From Sophora flavescens (Eukaryota; Streptophyta; Magnoliopsida; Fabales; Fabaceae), in contig CM061062.1 of assembly GCA_030762895.1 (NCBI GenBank), forward strand, positions 284,762,397 through 284,826,396: DNA of 64,000 nucleotides. The letters are read 5' to 3'. The first letter of the stretch is position 1. Each line of letters opens with the position of its first letter. The position numbers and the translations under genes were made by a program. Shown here piece by piece: positions 23,001-34,945 of this stretch. The notes beneath the pieces are model-generated. The model had not been told where the DNA came from, searched no databases, and saw nothing but the letters and a program-made list of their open reading frames with translations.

Positions 23001-23545
23001 GTGATCCCTCAAGGATTTCTAGTCTGGCTCCATTGTCACCACTCAATATAGCCATCAGTTGCATTTCGTTTTCTTTACATTAAACCTCTGCACCGCCAAA
23101 AAAACATCAGATTGATAACTACAAAGAGTCATTCTAAATGGCAGCACCTAATAGAGGATAATAAGGTATTAATAAAAGAATTTCACTGTTGACATAAAAC
23201 TATTTTTTGTTGTTGAACATCAGTAGTTTCCACAACTGCAGTTTACATCTTTTCGTCGGTTATGTGAGGATATGTATCTTTCATTTAAACACTGCACAGA
23301 TTGGATAAAAGATTGCATACCAATGAGTGTTAAAAAAAGATTTCACGATTTTTCCTCTAAGACAAATGTAGTGTTGATGTTGCTACTATCAAGTAAAATT
23401 CTAACAACAAAAGTCATCATATAAATCTTTTTTATTTTACTTTGTGGTTTGCTTGACTAATTTCTGTTGTCCTAGCAAACTTTAGTGAGGAAAGAAGAGG
23501 TTGTAAAAAATATGGCATAGCACCTATTGAGGAAAAATCATATAT

Positions 23546-23689
23546 TTAACCTATATTTGAGCTGATAATTTGGGCTTGCTGAACCTTGGTAGTTCTTGAA
23601 GGTCTGATATAGCTTTTGATATAGTTCTTGTACCAGTTGGGATTCAACTGAGTTGGCTTTGGTTTCTTCTTTCTGGGTTTGCCACCCAT
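23546..23689 (-). other. Small basic ORF with CT-rich leader, possible short gene or first exon
   Basis: Minus-strand ATG at 23689 opens a 47-codon frame starting MGGKPRKKKPKPTQ. It lies downstream of a long pyrimidine-rich stretch (minus strand, 23700-24180) that looks like a plant leader. A possible donor (AAG|GTTCAG) lies near 23587 and a possible acceptor near 23087. No protein family is recognised; it may be non-coding. Confidence 0.25.
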
Positions 23690-24714
23690 TTGTGCCACGG
23701 AGAGAGAAATGTGAGAGAGGGAGAGGGAAAATAAAAAGAGAGCAAGATAAAGAGAAGGGGAAAAAAAAGCAATAGGAGGAGAACCTGGTGAGAGAACTTG
23801 GGGCGTTTCTGGAGAAATTGGTGAGAGAAAAAAATGTTGACGAGAATGCAAGAGCAGCAGAATTCGGGTGAGAGGAAAAGAAGAAAAACTTGATGGTAAG
23901 AAATCGAAGAAGAATGGCAGAAAGATATGGGTTTGAGAGAAGATGTAATTTGAATCGGGTATAAAGAGACTTTGGAATTGGACACAGAATAAATTGCATT
24001 GGAATCCAACGGAGGAATTAATAAAATACTGATGGTTTGCATTGGAAATAGCTTTAACATATTTCAAATTTGAATTTTGAAACAGGTGGGAGAAAATTTT
24101 TCCCTTCCTAGGACAACACTAAACGAAGAGAAGGGAGTGTGAACGAAGAGAAGAGAAGAGAACAGAGTGTGAGAGAGAGACTAATTAAAAGGTTAAAAAA
24201 AATCTATATCTATATCTATCTATATTATAATACAATTCTTTTCCCATTCTGGGAAAAGTCTGAACAGGTGTCGTCACCATCTTTAATTTACAAGCATTCT
24301 ACAATAAGTATCTTCTAAACTTTCCTAAATAAGTATTAGTTTTAATGATATTTTTGGTTTTACATTTTTTTATAAACGATATCGAATACTGTTACTAAAT
24401 AGATTATCTATTTCCAATACCCTCAACATTATATTAATTGTACATTGTGTTTTCCATGCAATTTATGGCTACTTAATAACCATATCAATTGCTTCATTAT
24501 TTATCTTCTATTTCCCTATGCCTTGCTGAACAATCGTCTTCCCAACAAACAATTATGGACCTCTTAAATGTTTTCTGAAGAGAGATTCCTTAATGTATCC
24601 GTCTTTCTATCTTCTAAGACCCAGCTGTATAAATAGTATCAATGTTTGTTGTTTTTAACATTCTATTCCATCAGATCTTGAGTTGATTAGTTTTTTGGCT
24701 GAAATTTCTATAAC

Positions 24715-27182
24715 ATGGAAGCCTCTTTTGAACCCGTTTCGATGATTTCTGCTGTGAAAGAGACATGGAGGATCTGTGTCAGTGTCGTTCGCCTTTGGGT
24801 CACTCCTGGTTTCAATAACTCAAGAGCTCCCTTCTCCATCGAGACGGTTTTCATGGACGACCAGGTGTTCTTTCTTCATCTATTTAGTTTCTTTAAAGTC
24901 CACCACCTTTTCCACATTTCGTTATACCTATAAGTTGAATGGTCTATATTTATTCTTTATCTTTGTATCAAGGTTCTAGGATCCATGCTACTGTCCGGAG
25001 GTCATTGGTGTACAACTTTAATCATCTACTTAGGGAAGGGAATGTTTATGACATTCGTAATTTTGGTGTTGGACCTAATGTTGGTAATTTTAGGACTACC
25101 ATACATGCTTTTAGGCTAAGTTTTCAAGCCAACACTAGGGTTGAACCATTTGCTCTGATGCAAATTACTCGCAGCCCTTTTAACTTGGTCCTTTTTGCTG
25201 ATATTCTGGTCCCAAATTATGACTCTTCTTATTTACCTGGTATTCTTTCAAGTTTCCTGATTCTTAATTTGATATGCACCAGTAAAACCACTCACTTTTT
25301 ATTTGTTATTGATTTGTTTTACATAGATGTTATCGGATTATTGACTGGTGTTGGTAGTGAGAGGGAGTACTTAAGAGATGGAAAGATGTGCAAGATGAAT
25401 ATCATTGAACTGGAGAATGAAGGGTGATTTCTGACTTTATAACTTTCTATTTTATTTTGGATTCATGTATATAATTTCCATTGTGTTTTACATTATTTCA
25501 ATGCATTGTTTATGTTAGGGTGAAGATTGAATGTGCTCTTTTTGATACTTATGTGGATGACCTTAATTCATTTCTGGCTTCTGGAAATGTTCAAAACTGT
25601 GTGGTTATTATACAATTCACGAAGGTTAAGACATTTAAGGGTATTGGTCCTCATTCATTCTTTACTCTTTCCTGTTGTATTTATGTTTTTTTATTACACT
25701 GATCATAATATGAAACAGGAAAAATTGGATTGCAAAATGTGATGAATGCTACAAAGTTGCTCTTTAATTCAAATGTTCACGACGTTGCTGATTTTAGGAA
25801 CACGTAAAAGACTTCTCTAATTTCATATTTGATTTTTTTTTATTGTTTCTATCTAACTGGTTATTTTTTTTCTTCCTACAAGCCTTCCTGGAAACAATGA
25901 CTTAGGTCCTCAGGTGCTTAGCCAACTTAGTGATTCTCCTAAATATAACTTGGAGGAGGATTTTCTGAGGTTGAGTCTTAAAAAAACCATTGAAGAGCTG
26001 AAGGACTGTAAACAGGTAGTGATTTTATTTCTAAACTCTTTCGATGACAACTGGTTTTTTAATATCTAAGTATAATCTATCGTTATACTTTTTTGTTTAT
26101 TGTTTTACTTATGCTTTACAAATTTTGTTAGGATTGTTTCTGCATTGTTCTGGGCACTATCAAACACATTCAGGATGATGATGAATGGTGGTACACTGCC
26201 TGCAAGTGTAACAAATCAGTGTATCTAGATTCGAAGCTGTATTTCTGTGAGAGATGCAACCGTCACATCTTCACTGTCTATCCTAGGTATCCATTTTCAT
26301 CCATTTATACTCTTTAATAAATATCTATCACAAGGGTCACTGAATCTTCTATATTTAAATAGGTACTGTATCAAAGTAAGGGTAATTGATGACACAGATT
26401 CCGCAACTTTTGTTCTGTTTGATCAAGATGGTTATGCTCTCCTGAAACAAACCTGTTTTGACATTCTTGATAAGGTTGGAGTAATTTATTTATTACTTAA
26501 TTAATTATTTGTTATATGAATTTGGCTATTCTCTTCTTTTTTAAAGTCACTGCCTTATGTTCCATTTTTTTAAAGGCTGCCAATGTATTCTCTATGTCCG
26601 ATGAAGTAAAAAATATGGTTAACAAAACCCTCCTTTTTAAAGTTGAGGTCAAGTCTATTGTGAACACAAAGTTCCACCTTTCCTACCGAGTCAAGCGAGT
26701 TGTTGATGATGCATCCCTGATTGAGAAGTTCAAACAACTTCACCCAACTACTATGGTAAATTACTAGACATTTTGTTAATAAATTTTGTTTTACACCAAG
26801 TCATTTTATTGACCTGTTTGGAGTTTAGATGCAGGATTTGGACTTTTCAATACCATCCAATGCTGCTGATAAGGATTCTGCTGAAAGAGGATCTGCTAAC
26901 CAGGGAGATTCATTGAATTTTCCACCAAAGGTTTACAATTGTTCCATTAATGTTATTGTCATTTCATAAAATTTTAAAGTTTTTTGTAACAGTTCTATGT
27001 AAATTTTGCAGAACCTTTTTCCAGATTTCTCAGAAACAAGTGCTGAAGAGGATGTTTCTCTGTCTGATGATGTGTTGCGCCTTACTCTTGTTAAAAGGCC
27101 CAATGAGGTCTCGTTGGCTGCTGATGGTGAACAAAGTACCGGTGTCAACATTCTGAAGAACATCAAGAAGGAGAAAGTTTGA
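24715..27182 (+). CDS. RPA1-like single-strand DNA-binding protein of the Helitron
   Basis: Eleven exons can be placed by frame and GT-AG sites: 24715-24864, 24973-25239, 25327-25423, 25519-25640, 25719-25803, 25883-26015, 26132-26286, 26363-26474, 26576-26755, 26829-26930 and 27012-27182. The product resembles replication protein A large subunit with three OB folds: DBD-A (GSRIHATV, NFRTTIHAFRLSF), DBD-B (DVIGLLTGVGSE, CALFDTYVDDL), and DBD-C with a Cys zinc ribbon (YTACKCNKSVY ... FCERCNRH). Plant Helitrons often carry such genes, thought to assist rolling-circle replication. Oddity: with the visible sites, exon 1 and exon 2 do not join in frame. The acceptor reads CAAG|GTT, where a site one base earlier would be needed. 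A G-to-A change at the acceptor would explain it, so this copy may be a recent pseudogene. Confidence 0.8.
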
Positions 27183-27296
27183 ATACCCGTGCATTAGTTT
27201 GTTTAAGTCTTAGTTTGTTTTAGTTGTTTGTTTGTTTAAGTTATGTTGCAGGAGACTGTTCCTTTCTGTTTCCTTTCTACGATTTTAATGTCATTC

Positions 27297-27703
27297 TGTA
27301 ACATCCCTGGCTGCTTTATGGATTGACGACTGTCCTCACAAACCAACACATGTCTTTTCAGCTTGCTTTGTCCTCACTCACACGCTTCCTTGGAAAACTT
27401 CCCAGTAGGTCACCCATCCCAGAATTGCTCCAAGTCAAGCTCGCTTAACTGTGGAGTTCTTAAGTGATTGGCTACCGAAAAGAAGATGCATCTTGTTAGT
27501 ATATGTAGTACCAATCAATTCATATAAATATTCCCCAACTGTATAGTCTCATACCTACACAGTCTCAGGATCCCTCTCATTCGGGTGTGTAATCGGTTCA
27601 TTCATGTGTCCCTCCGCCTAGAAGCCTGCCAGGAGCCGCTCCTTGTCCGTGCCTTCTTGCACCGACGACCACTCCCCGCTCTCGTCGGCACCCGGGTGTT
27701 ACA
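27297..27703. mobile_element. Cassandra solo LTR
   Basis: 407 bp starting TGTAACATCC and ending GGTGTTACA, with TCATTC on both sides (27291-27296 and 27704-27709). It contains a 5S rRNA-like segment. Cassandra is a small non-coding plant LTR retrotransposon (TRIM) whose LTRs hold a 5S rRNA-derived region. Only one LTR is present, so this is a solo LTR left by recombination. It lies about 115 bases after the RPA stop codon. Confidence 0.88.
27384..27480 (-). other. 5S rRNA-like segment in the Cassandra LTR
   Basis: On the minus strand it carries GGGATGGGTGACCTACTGGG and AAGAACTCCACAGTTAAGCG, the 5S internal-promoter and 3' regions with changes. It is not a 5S gene but the conserved insert of the Cassandra LTR. 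Confidence 0.85.
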
Positions 27704-27709
27704 TCATTC

Positions 27710-27946
27710 CAATTAGTCTGGTACTTTTTGAATCTGTTTGTTGGAAGGGGTATTTTGCTGGAATTACAATGTATGACCCCTCACTTTATTTAGCTAATGA
27801 AATCGTGTTTTGGTTTATCATTCCAGATATTTTTACAGTTTCCAAATTATTCTATCCAAAGTTATTTCACACCAATTTAATACTATCTCCTTCCTCTTTG
27901 ATAATGTTTCTTTTAAATATTGGCAATCTAGCCTGCAAAGAGAATC
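27710..27946. other. Helitron interior between Cassandra and gypsy A
   Basis: No gene. The plus strand is open over part of it, but no family is recognised. Confidence 0.4.
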
Positions 27947-27951
27947 AATCT

Positions 27952-30118
27952 TGTAACGCCCTTCGTTACATTAGTAACCCAAATTAATTTCAATAAAAGT
28001 CCTTCAAAACATTTAATTAAAAAGCACAAGTCATAAATTTTTTCTCAAATAACTAAGTATGAAAATACCTTGTATTAAATAAAATAATAGTATTTACAAA
28101 GTATTGAAAAATATTATTAAATCCAATCATTTGAATAAAAACTAAAAGCCTCAAAAGCGGGCGTCTATTTACAATCTGAGAAAAATAGTATGTAAACCAA
28201 AGAACGTCGTCCGCATAATACTCTAAACCATACTACATTACTAACCAACTAGCTAATCAAATATAACTCTTCAGCTCTCTGGATCCTCAACAGCGAAGTC
28301 ATCGGGCTCTGAAAACAACACTTATAATGAGATATAAAATCCTAGTGCACAACAATACATTTATAAAATGTTTCGAAAAATAGTGTTGTTCTCAGTCGGT
28401 GCGATAACCGGAAAAACTGTCCATGGTATCCGCTAATTTCCCAAAATAATATAAAAAAATACTTTTAATAACAACAAAAATTTCATCAAGTCATATGCAT
28501 ATAGCATAAGATCAACTCGTCTCAAGGCATCACATTCCACATACCAAGTAAATTCTAAATTAATCCAAGTGGCTCAAAGGCCTCATAACTAAATTGGTCT
28601 CTTGCTGGCATGCCATAAATCTCACACATCACATGACAATGGCGTCCCATTACCCACCCCTACTCATGAGGAATGTTTCGATGTCACCCTTCTGTCGGGG
28701 ACATTTCTATTTCGATACCTCTCATGTGCACATGGTAGTATTTCTCCCTTTTCGACACCCCAACATGTGGCGGTGTTACTTTCGATACCCCTTTTTAGGT
28801 GGTATTGCTCTTTTTCGACATCCCAATTATATGGGGATGTTACTTTCGATACCCCATTACGGTGGTATTACTTTTCGATACCCCTATCATAGGTGGTATT
28901 GCGGCAAACATCATACAACATGTTATAACTCAAATATGTCATGTATCATGCAAGTAACAAATTATTTCCCTCAATTTTAAACATATAAACTTCCACCACT
29001 AACAAACAATCATGAATATCACAACATATCATACATAAATAAGCACGTCACAACATCAATTAATCAATTAATTTCCCTTTTAAACAAAACCCCAATTTTA
29101 GAATTTAGGTTAGTAACAATATGCATCAAGTCAATTAAAGACTCCCAAAACCACATGGTAATCCCTTATCAACAAAAACAATCATATATACCATAAAAAG
29201 GGTTCATAAAAAGTATTGTTACTCACCTCTTGAAGACCTCCAAATAGCTCTAAGCGTTTCCTACTGCGAATCCTAACGTTTGCCAGGAGTTATCATCATC
29301 TTCCTCTTCCTAGACTCCCTCTTCCACAACTATCTCTTCTTAATCCTTGAATTTCTTCTCTTCTTAGCCGTTTGAGTTTCTAGGTATAATTAGGGTTCAA
29401 AAACGCACCCTAAGAGTGTTAAGATTTTATTTATAGAGCCCCCAATAGCCCAAAACGTGTAAAAACGCGCTAAGCCCGCTTACTCTGCATATGGTGCTGT
29501 ATTTCATACATATCTTGAGTTATAGACATTCAAAAATTATAAATTTTATATCGTTGGAAAGATAAAAGAATTGTCCACAACTTCTATGAAGACCACAAAA
29601 TATAAAATCGACGTTTAGATAGTCAAAACGTGGATAGAATTTTAAAAAAAAAATGGTTATGGCGCTGGAACATGATTAGTGTGTACGAATTTGGTCATAA
29701 CTTGAGCTACAAGAATCCAATTTGGACGAATTTGGTGTCTATGGAAAGCTAAGAGACAGGGCTATATTTCTTATGCAGATCTGGAATTCAAACAAGTTCT
29801 CTTTGGTTACTAAATATCCATCTGAAGTTAGGTATATAGTCATATTATGCGAAATTGAGCTTAAAACACTTAAACTATCTATTTATAATGGGTAACACAG
29901 CATGGGCCTTGATATGCCTATGTTTCCTATCATTATTGCCGCAATAATTTAGTCCATGATAGGTTCTTATCCCTATTTTTATTTTATTTTTTTAAATCAA
30001 TTTTACATTATTGTGGAACCCACTGGATTTTTATTATAAAGAAAACAATTATAATAAACTCTTATACTACCCCTTTTTTTTATTAAAATAATTATATTTG
30101 AATTTTTAGGATGTTACA
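27952..30118 (-). repeat. 3' LTR of element A
   Basis: Begins TGTAACGCCC and ends GGATGTTACA. It pairs with 42954-45118 and holds the hairpin array at 28676-28904. Confidence 0.92.
28676..28904. repeat. Tandem hairpin array in the left LTR of A
   Basis: About seven units of 27-40 bp, each starting TTTCGA and able to fold on itself. The stems differ between units but stay paired: ATGTC/GACAT, ATACC/GGTAT, ACACC/GGTGT, ACATCCC/GGGATGT. There is no coding meaning although short frames are open. Confidence 0.75.
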
Positions 30119-30211
30119 TTTCTCCCCTCCTTAGAGAATTTCGTCCCCGAAATTCATCACATACTCACACACATATTGTAACATATGCTGAAACCAAACA
30201 TAAAGGTTACC

Positions 30212-30619
30212 TTACCTTAAACAACAAGATCTGGGTATTGACATACGATGTCCTCTTCCATCTTTCAAGTAGTTTCCTTCGGAGTTAATCCTTTCCCATA
30301 ACACTTTCACCAATGGAATTGTCTTGTTCCTTAGAGTCTTTGTGCCCTTGTCCAAGATTTGACTAGGCCTAGGCTTATAGATCAAATTATCCTTCAATTG
30401 TAAAGACTCAGGAGCTATCACATGAGACTCATCAGGTACATATTTTATAAGTTGCGACACATGGGAAACATCGTGAAGATTTGCCAATTGTGGCAGAAGA
30501 GCCAATTGGTAAGCAATGGGCACGACTCTTTTGAGAATTAGGAAAGGTCCCATGAAACAAAGAGTCAGTTTTCTGAATGACATTGACCTCCCCATCCAAA
30601 ACTTAAGAGTGCCTCTCAA
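30212..30619 (-). pseudogene. Integrase C-terminus and chromodomain remnant of element A
   Basis: Reads as a decayed copy of the same region in element B (33105-33896): [35 protein letters not shown]. The final chromodomain-like block is frame-damaged at the end. No integrase core precedes it. Confidence 0.8.
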
Positions 30620-30819
30620 GATTACATGTTCCTCTTCCTAAAATTCTAAATGCTTTCTTTTCTTGTGGACATAACACTTTTTATCTATTCTGCGCAATGC
30701 GCATCTTTCCCTCAATTATTAATCCTAATTGCGATCTCTTTGATTAAATCTGATCTTAACAATATCTTCTCACCTACTTCGCGCTATCATAAAAGGGGAT
30801 CTACATTCCTAATCACATC

Positions 30820-30823
<4 letters not shown>

Positions 30824-30865
<42 letters not shown>
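30824..30865. repeat. (TA)n microsatellite
   Basis: About 21 TA units inside element A, close to the insertion site of B. Confidence 0.9.
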
Positions 30866-30869
<4 letters not shown>

Positions 30870-31116
30870 AGTCATTAAATATTCCACCAGATAATAAATG
30901 TACAATTCATGGCCGCTTAACTTTTAAAAAAATAATTTTAAAATGAAGTCAATAATAACATTTATATAATAAAATCATGCACTTAAGCATTTGTTTCCAT
31001 CCATCCGCCTATAATTAGAACACCTTCACTTGCATTTCATCTTTATAAGCATTCTCACAAATTAAATTTAACAAACAACCCATAAAAGAAATTGATGTAA
31101 TATTTTAAATCATCCA

Positions 31117-32803
31117 TGTAACGCCCTTTGTTACATTAGTAATCCCAAGATAAAATCAATAAAAATCCTTTAAAACATTTAATTAAAACATACATCTCAT
31201 AAAGAAAAATTAAAAAAATTATTTAAAGTCTGAAAATACCTCATATTAAATAATATAGTAATAAAATATCCATGTAATGAATATAAATATAAACAAAAAC
31301 CAAAAGCCTCAAAATCGGGCGTCTAATTACAATCCGGGAAAAATAATACGTAAACCAAAAAAAAACATCGTCCGCACCCTCAACCATACTACATTACTAA
31401 CCAACTAGGTGATAAGAAGACGACTCCTCAGGTCCCTGGGTCCTCAACAGCGATATCCTCGGTCTCTGAAAACAATACTTATAATGAGATATAAAATCTC
31501 AGTGATCAACAATACAGTTTTATAAAATATTTTCGAAAATAGTATTGTTCTCAGTCGGCGCGGTAACCGGAAAAACTGTCCATGGCATCCGCTAATTTTC
31601 CAAAATAATATATATATAGGAGACTACTTTTAATATCAACAATAATCTCATCAACTCAATAGCATATAACGTAACAATGACTTATCTCAATACATCACAT
31701 TCCATATACCAAATAAATTCTAGATTAACCCAAGCGGCCCGAAGACCTCCTAATTAAATTGGTCTCTTGCCGGCATGCCATAAATTCACACATCACATGA
31801 CAATGGCATCCCATTGCCCACCTCTACTCACGAGGAGTGTTTCGATGTCACCCTCCTGTCGGGGACATTTCCATTTCGATACCTCCCATGTGCACATGGT
31901 GGTATTTCTCCTTTTTCGACACCCCAACATGTGGTGGTGTTACTTTCGATACCCCATTTTAGGTAGTATTACTCATTTTCGACATCCCATTCATATGGCG
32001 ATGTTACTTCCGATACCCCATTAAGGCGGTATTACTCTTCGATACCCTTATCGTAGGTTGTATTGCGGCAAACATCATACAACTCATCATAAGGCATAAA
32101 TTTCATGTCTCATACATGTAACAACTCATTTACCATAAGTTAAATATTTAATTTTATCATGCATATCAAATAAACTCACATGACATAACATACACCAATA
32201 AGCACGTCATTCAACTAATACAAATACCAATCATGTATTTCATGCCATCAATAACAAGAATAAATACTCAATTTAATAAATTTTTATTTTAATTCAAAAC
32301 CCCTAATTTTTTTAAAAAATTGTTTATTAATAACATGCATCGTTCAAATAAAATCTCTCAAAATCATAGGTAAATCGCTCAACACCACAAGCACATATAC
32401 CATGGAAATGGTTATTAAAAGATACCGTTACTCACCTCTCGAAGGTCTCCAAAAGCTCCCAGAAATTATATATGATAAAACCTATAGCTTCGTTAAAAAT
32501 ATTTCTTATCACTGTTGACGTCAATTGACCTGCCTGCTACTGTGCTTGTACTGCCCAAGAAGGAAACGCTTAAACCTCTTCCTTTCCACGCTCTGTGTTG
32601 CGGCGTTACTAGGCCACGTGCACAGTGACTGATTTATATATATATACACACAGCAGCAGGCACGATCAACTAGCGTCAGGATTTTTAGGTTTTAAAAATC
32701 CTTTTTTTTTTAAATTATTAGGAATTGCCTTAGGCTAAGCCCAAAAGCCAAAAGCAAGGGCTGCTTGGGCTTAACGCCCCTGGTACCCCTTTCTTTCTTT
32801 ATA

Positions 32804-32842
<39 letters not shown>

Positions 32843-33004
32843 GCATTCTTTATAATAGTTAATAAATTTCAATAAATCCTTATACTATCGATTCTTTATA
32901 CTAAATCTCTTATTTATATTTTATTTGCACTATAGTTTTTAATAACTTAATATTATTATTATTATTATTTTAAATTAATTATGTTAGAATTTTAGGATGT
33001 TACA
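31117..33004 (-). repeat. 3' LTR of element B
   Basis: Starts TGTAACGCCC and ends GGATGTTACA, followed by the polypurine tract at 33005-33019 (minus strand AAGGAGGGGAGAAAA). It includes a (TA)n run near 32808-32837 and an ATT run near 32950-32970 whose lengths differ from the other LTR. Confidence 0.92.
31840..32068. repeat. Tandem hairpin array in the left LTR of B
   Basis: Same seven-unit layout as in A, with unit-specific stems kept paired in most units, e.g. ACACCCCA...TGGTGGTGT and ATACC...GGTAT. Confidence 0.75.
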
Positions 33005-33104
33005 TTTTCTCCCCTCCTTAAAGAATTTCGTTCCCGAAATTCATCTCATACACACGCACCTATTGTAACATATGTTATGTTTAAAACTAAAAGGTTACCA
33101 TACC

Positions 33105-33896
33105 TTAGATAATAAAATCTGGGTATTGACGAACGATGTCCTCCTCCATCTCCCAAGTGGCTTCCTCAGGAGTCAATCCTTCCCATAACACTTTCACCAA
33201 TGAAATCGTCTTGTTCCTCAGAGTCTTAGTGCTCTTGTCCATGATTTGACTAGACTTTGGCTTATAGATCAAATTATCCTTCAATTGTACTGACTCAGGA
33301 GCTATCACATGAGATTCATCGGGCACATATTTTCTGAGTTGCGACACATGGAAAACATCATGAAGGTTCGCCAACTGTGGTGGAAGAGCCAATTGATAAG
33401 CAACATGCCCGACTCTTTTAAGGATTTGGAAAGGTCCCATGAAACGAGGATTTAGCTTACGGACTTTCATCGACCTCCCTACCCCCGTCTTAGGAGTGAC
33501 TCTCAAAAACACATGCTCACTTTCCTGGAATTCTAGAGGCTTTCTCCTTTTGTCGGCATAACTCTTTTGTCTACTTTGTGCTGTGCGCATCCTCTCCCTA
33601 ATCATCTTGATTCTCTCAGAGGTTTCTTGGACCAACTTAGGTCCTATCAAGGTTTTCTCACCTACCTCACACCAACATAAAGGAGACCTACACCTTCTCC
33701 CATATAGGACCTCATAGGGTGCCATGCCTATACTAGCGTGATAACTATTGTTATACGCAAACTCAATGAGACGTAGGAATCTATCCCAACTCCCTCCTTC
33801 ATCCAAGACACATGCTCTAAGCATGTCCTCAGGGGTCTGAATGGTCCGCTCTGACTGACCATCCGTTTGGGGATGATAGGTCGTGCTAATGTTCAA
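33105..33896 (-). pseudogene. Integrase C-terminal half and chromodomain of element B
   Basis: 263 codons: the end of the integrase core ([15 protein letters not shown] with the third acidic catalytic residue, [16 protein letters not shown]), the [10 protein letters not shown] linker, then a C-terminal chromodomain-like block ([25 protein letters not shown]). Such a domain steers chromovirus insertion to certain chromatin. A stop (TAA, 33912-33914) separates it from the rest of integrase in the same frame. Confidence 0.9.
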
Positions 33897-33911
33897 CTTA
33901 GTCCCAAAGGG

Positions 33912-34292
33912 TTACTGAAAAGCTCTCCAAAATCTAGAGGTAAACCTCGGGTCTCTATTTGACACTATAGATGTGGGTATCCCATGAAGCTTGACTATTT
34001 CCTTGATATAGAGGTATGCCAACTTGTCTAAGCTATAGGTTACCGTAATTGGCAAGAAGTGGGCGGACTTGGTCAGCCTATCCACTATCACCCAAATAGC
34101 GTCTGAGCCCAAATGCGTCCTAGGTAACCCCATCACAAAGTCTATAGAAATCCTCTCCCACTTCCATTCTGGAATCTCCAAGGACTGCAACAACCCCGAA
34201 GGCTTCTGATGTTCTATCTTAACCTTTTGGCACACTAAACACTTAGTTACGAAGCTAGCCACATCCTTTTTCATTCCTAGCCACCAATACAT
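33912..34292 (-). pseudogene. Integrase zinc-binding end and core of element B
   Basis: Contains CLVCQK of the zinc module and SIDFVMGLP with the first catalytic Asp. At the second catalytic position it reads SIVSNRDPRFTS: Asn stands where Ty3/gypsy integrases have Asp. With the terminal stop the protein is inactive. Confidence 0.88.
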
Positions 34293-34387
34293 CCTCTTAA
34301 GGTCTTGCTACATCTTAGTTATTCCAGGATGTATGGTAAACTTTCCCCTATGAGCTTTCTCTAATATCTTCTCTCTAAGGCCCCCCC

Positions 34388-34936
34388 CTATTTAGGAACG
34401 ACGATCCTATTCTTAAACTCCAATAGCCTATCGACAGACAACTCATAACCTTCTTGTCCCAACCGAGACTGCAACTCCTGGTCTAAAAGTTGTTCCCGCC
34501 TAACCCCATCTCTAAGGTCACTATTAATTTTCAACCTATTCAACTTCAAACTTAAGACATTTAAGGACACATCCAACATCTCCAGATTCATGTCCCTAAA
34601 CTCTTCCATGAGGTTCAGCTCTTGCACCATCAAGCTTGACACATGTAGGGACTTCCTACTCAAAGCATCTGCCACCACATTGGTTTTTCCCGGATGGTAC
34701 TTCAACTCGAAGTCATAGTCCTTAAGGAACTCCATCCACCTTCGTTGTCTCATGTTCAACTCCTTTTGGCCGAACAGATATTTAAGGCTTTTATGGTCAC
34801 TAAAAACTTCAAACGTTGCCCCATAAAGGTAATGCCTCCAAATCTTAAAGGCAAAAACCACAGCTGCTAGCTCTAGGTCATGGGTAGGGTAATTCCCCTC
34901 ATGTGGCCTAAGCTGCCTAGAGGCATATGCTACCAC
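34388..34936 (-). pseudogene. RNase H region of element B
   Basis: [33 protein letters not shown] and VVADALSRK blocks of a gypsy RNase H. It is separated from RT by an in-frame TAG at 34946-34948, and from integrase by a frame change near a run of nine C (34381-34389). Confidence 0.9.
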
Positions 34937-34945
34937 TTTGCCCTC

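Noticed and set aside
27384..27480. Functional 5S rRNA gene
   Set aside because: Diverged, within a TG...CA LTR with a target duplication; matches the Cassandra structure.
28676..28904. CRISPR-like array
   Set aside because: Units are contiguous hairpins without unique spacers, in a plant LTR.
28594..28980. ORFs over the LTR hairpin arrays (also 31767-32024, 38300-38557, 43769-43981)
   Set aside because: They follow the repeat units and have no protein family.
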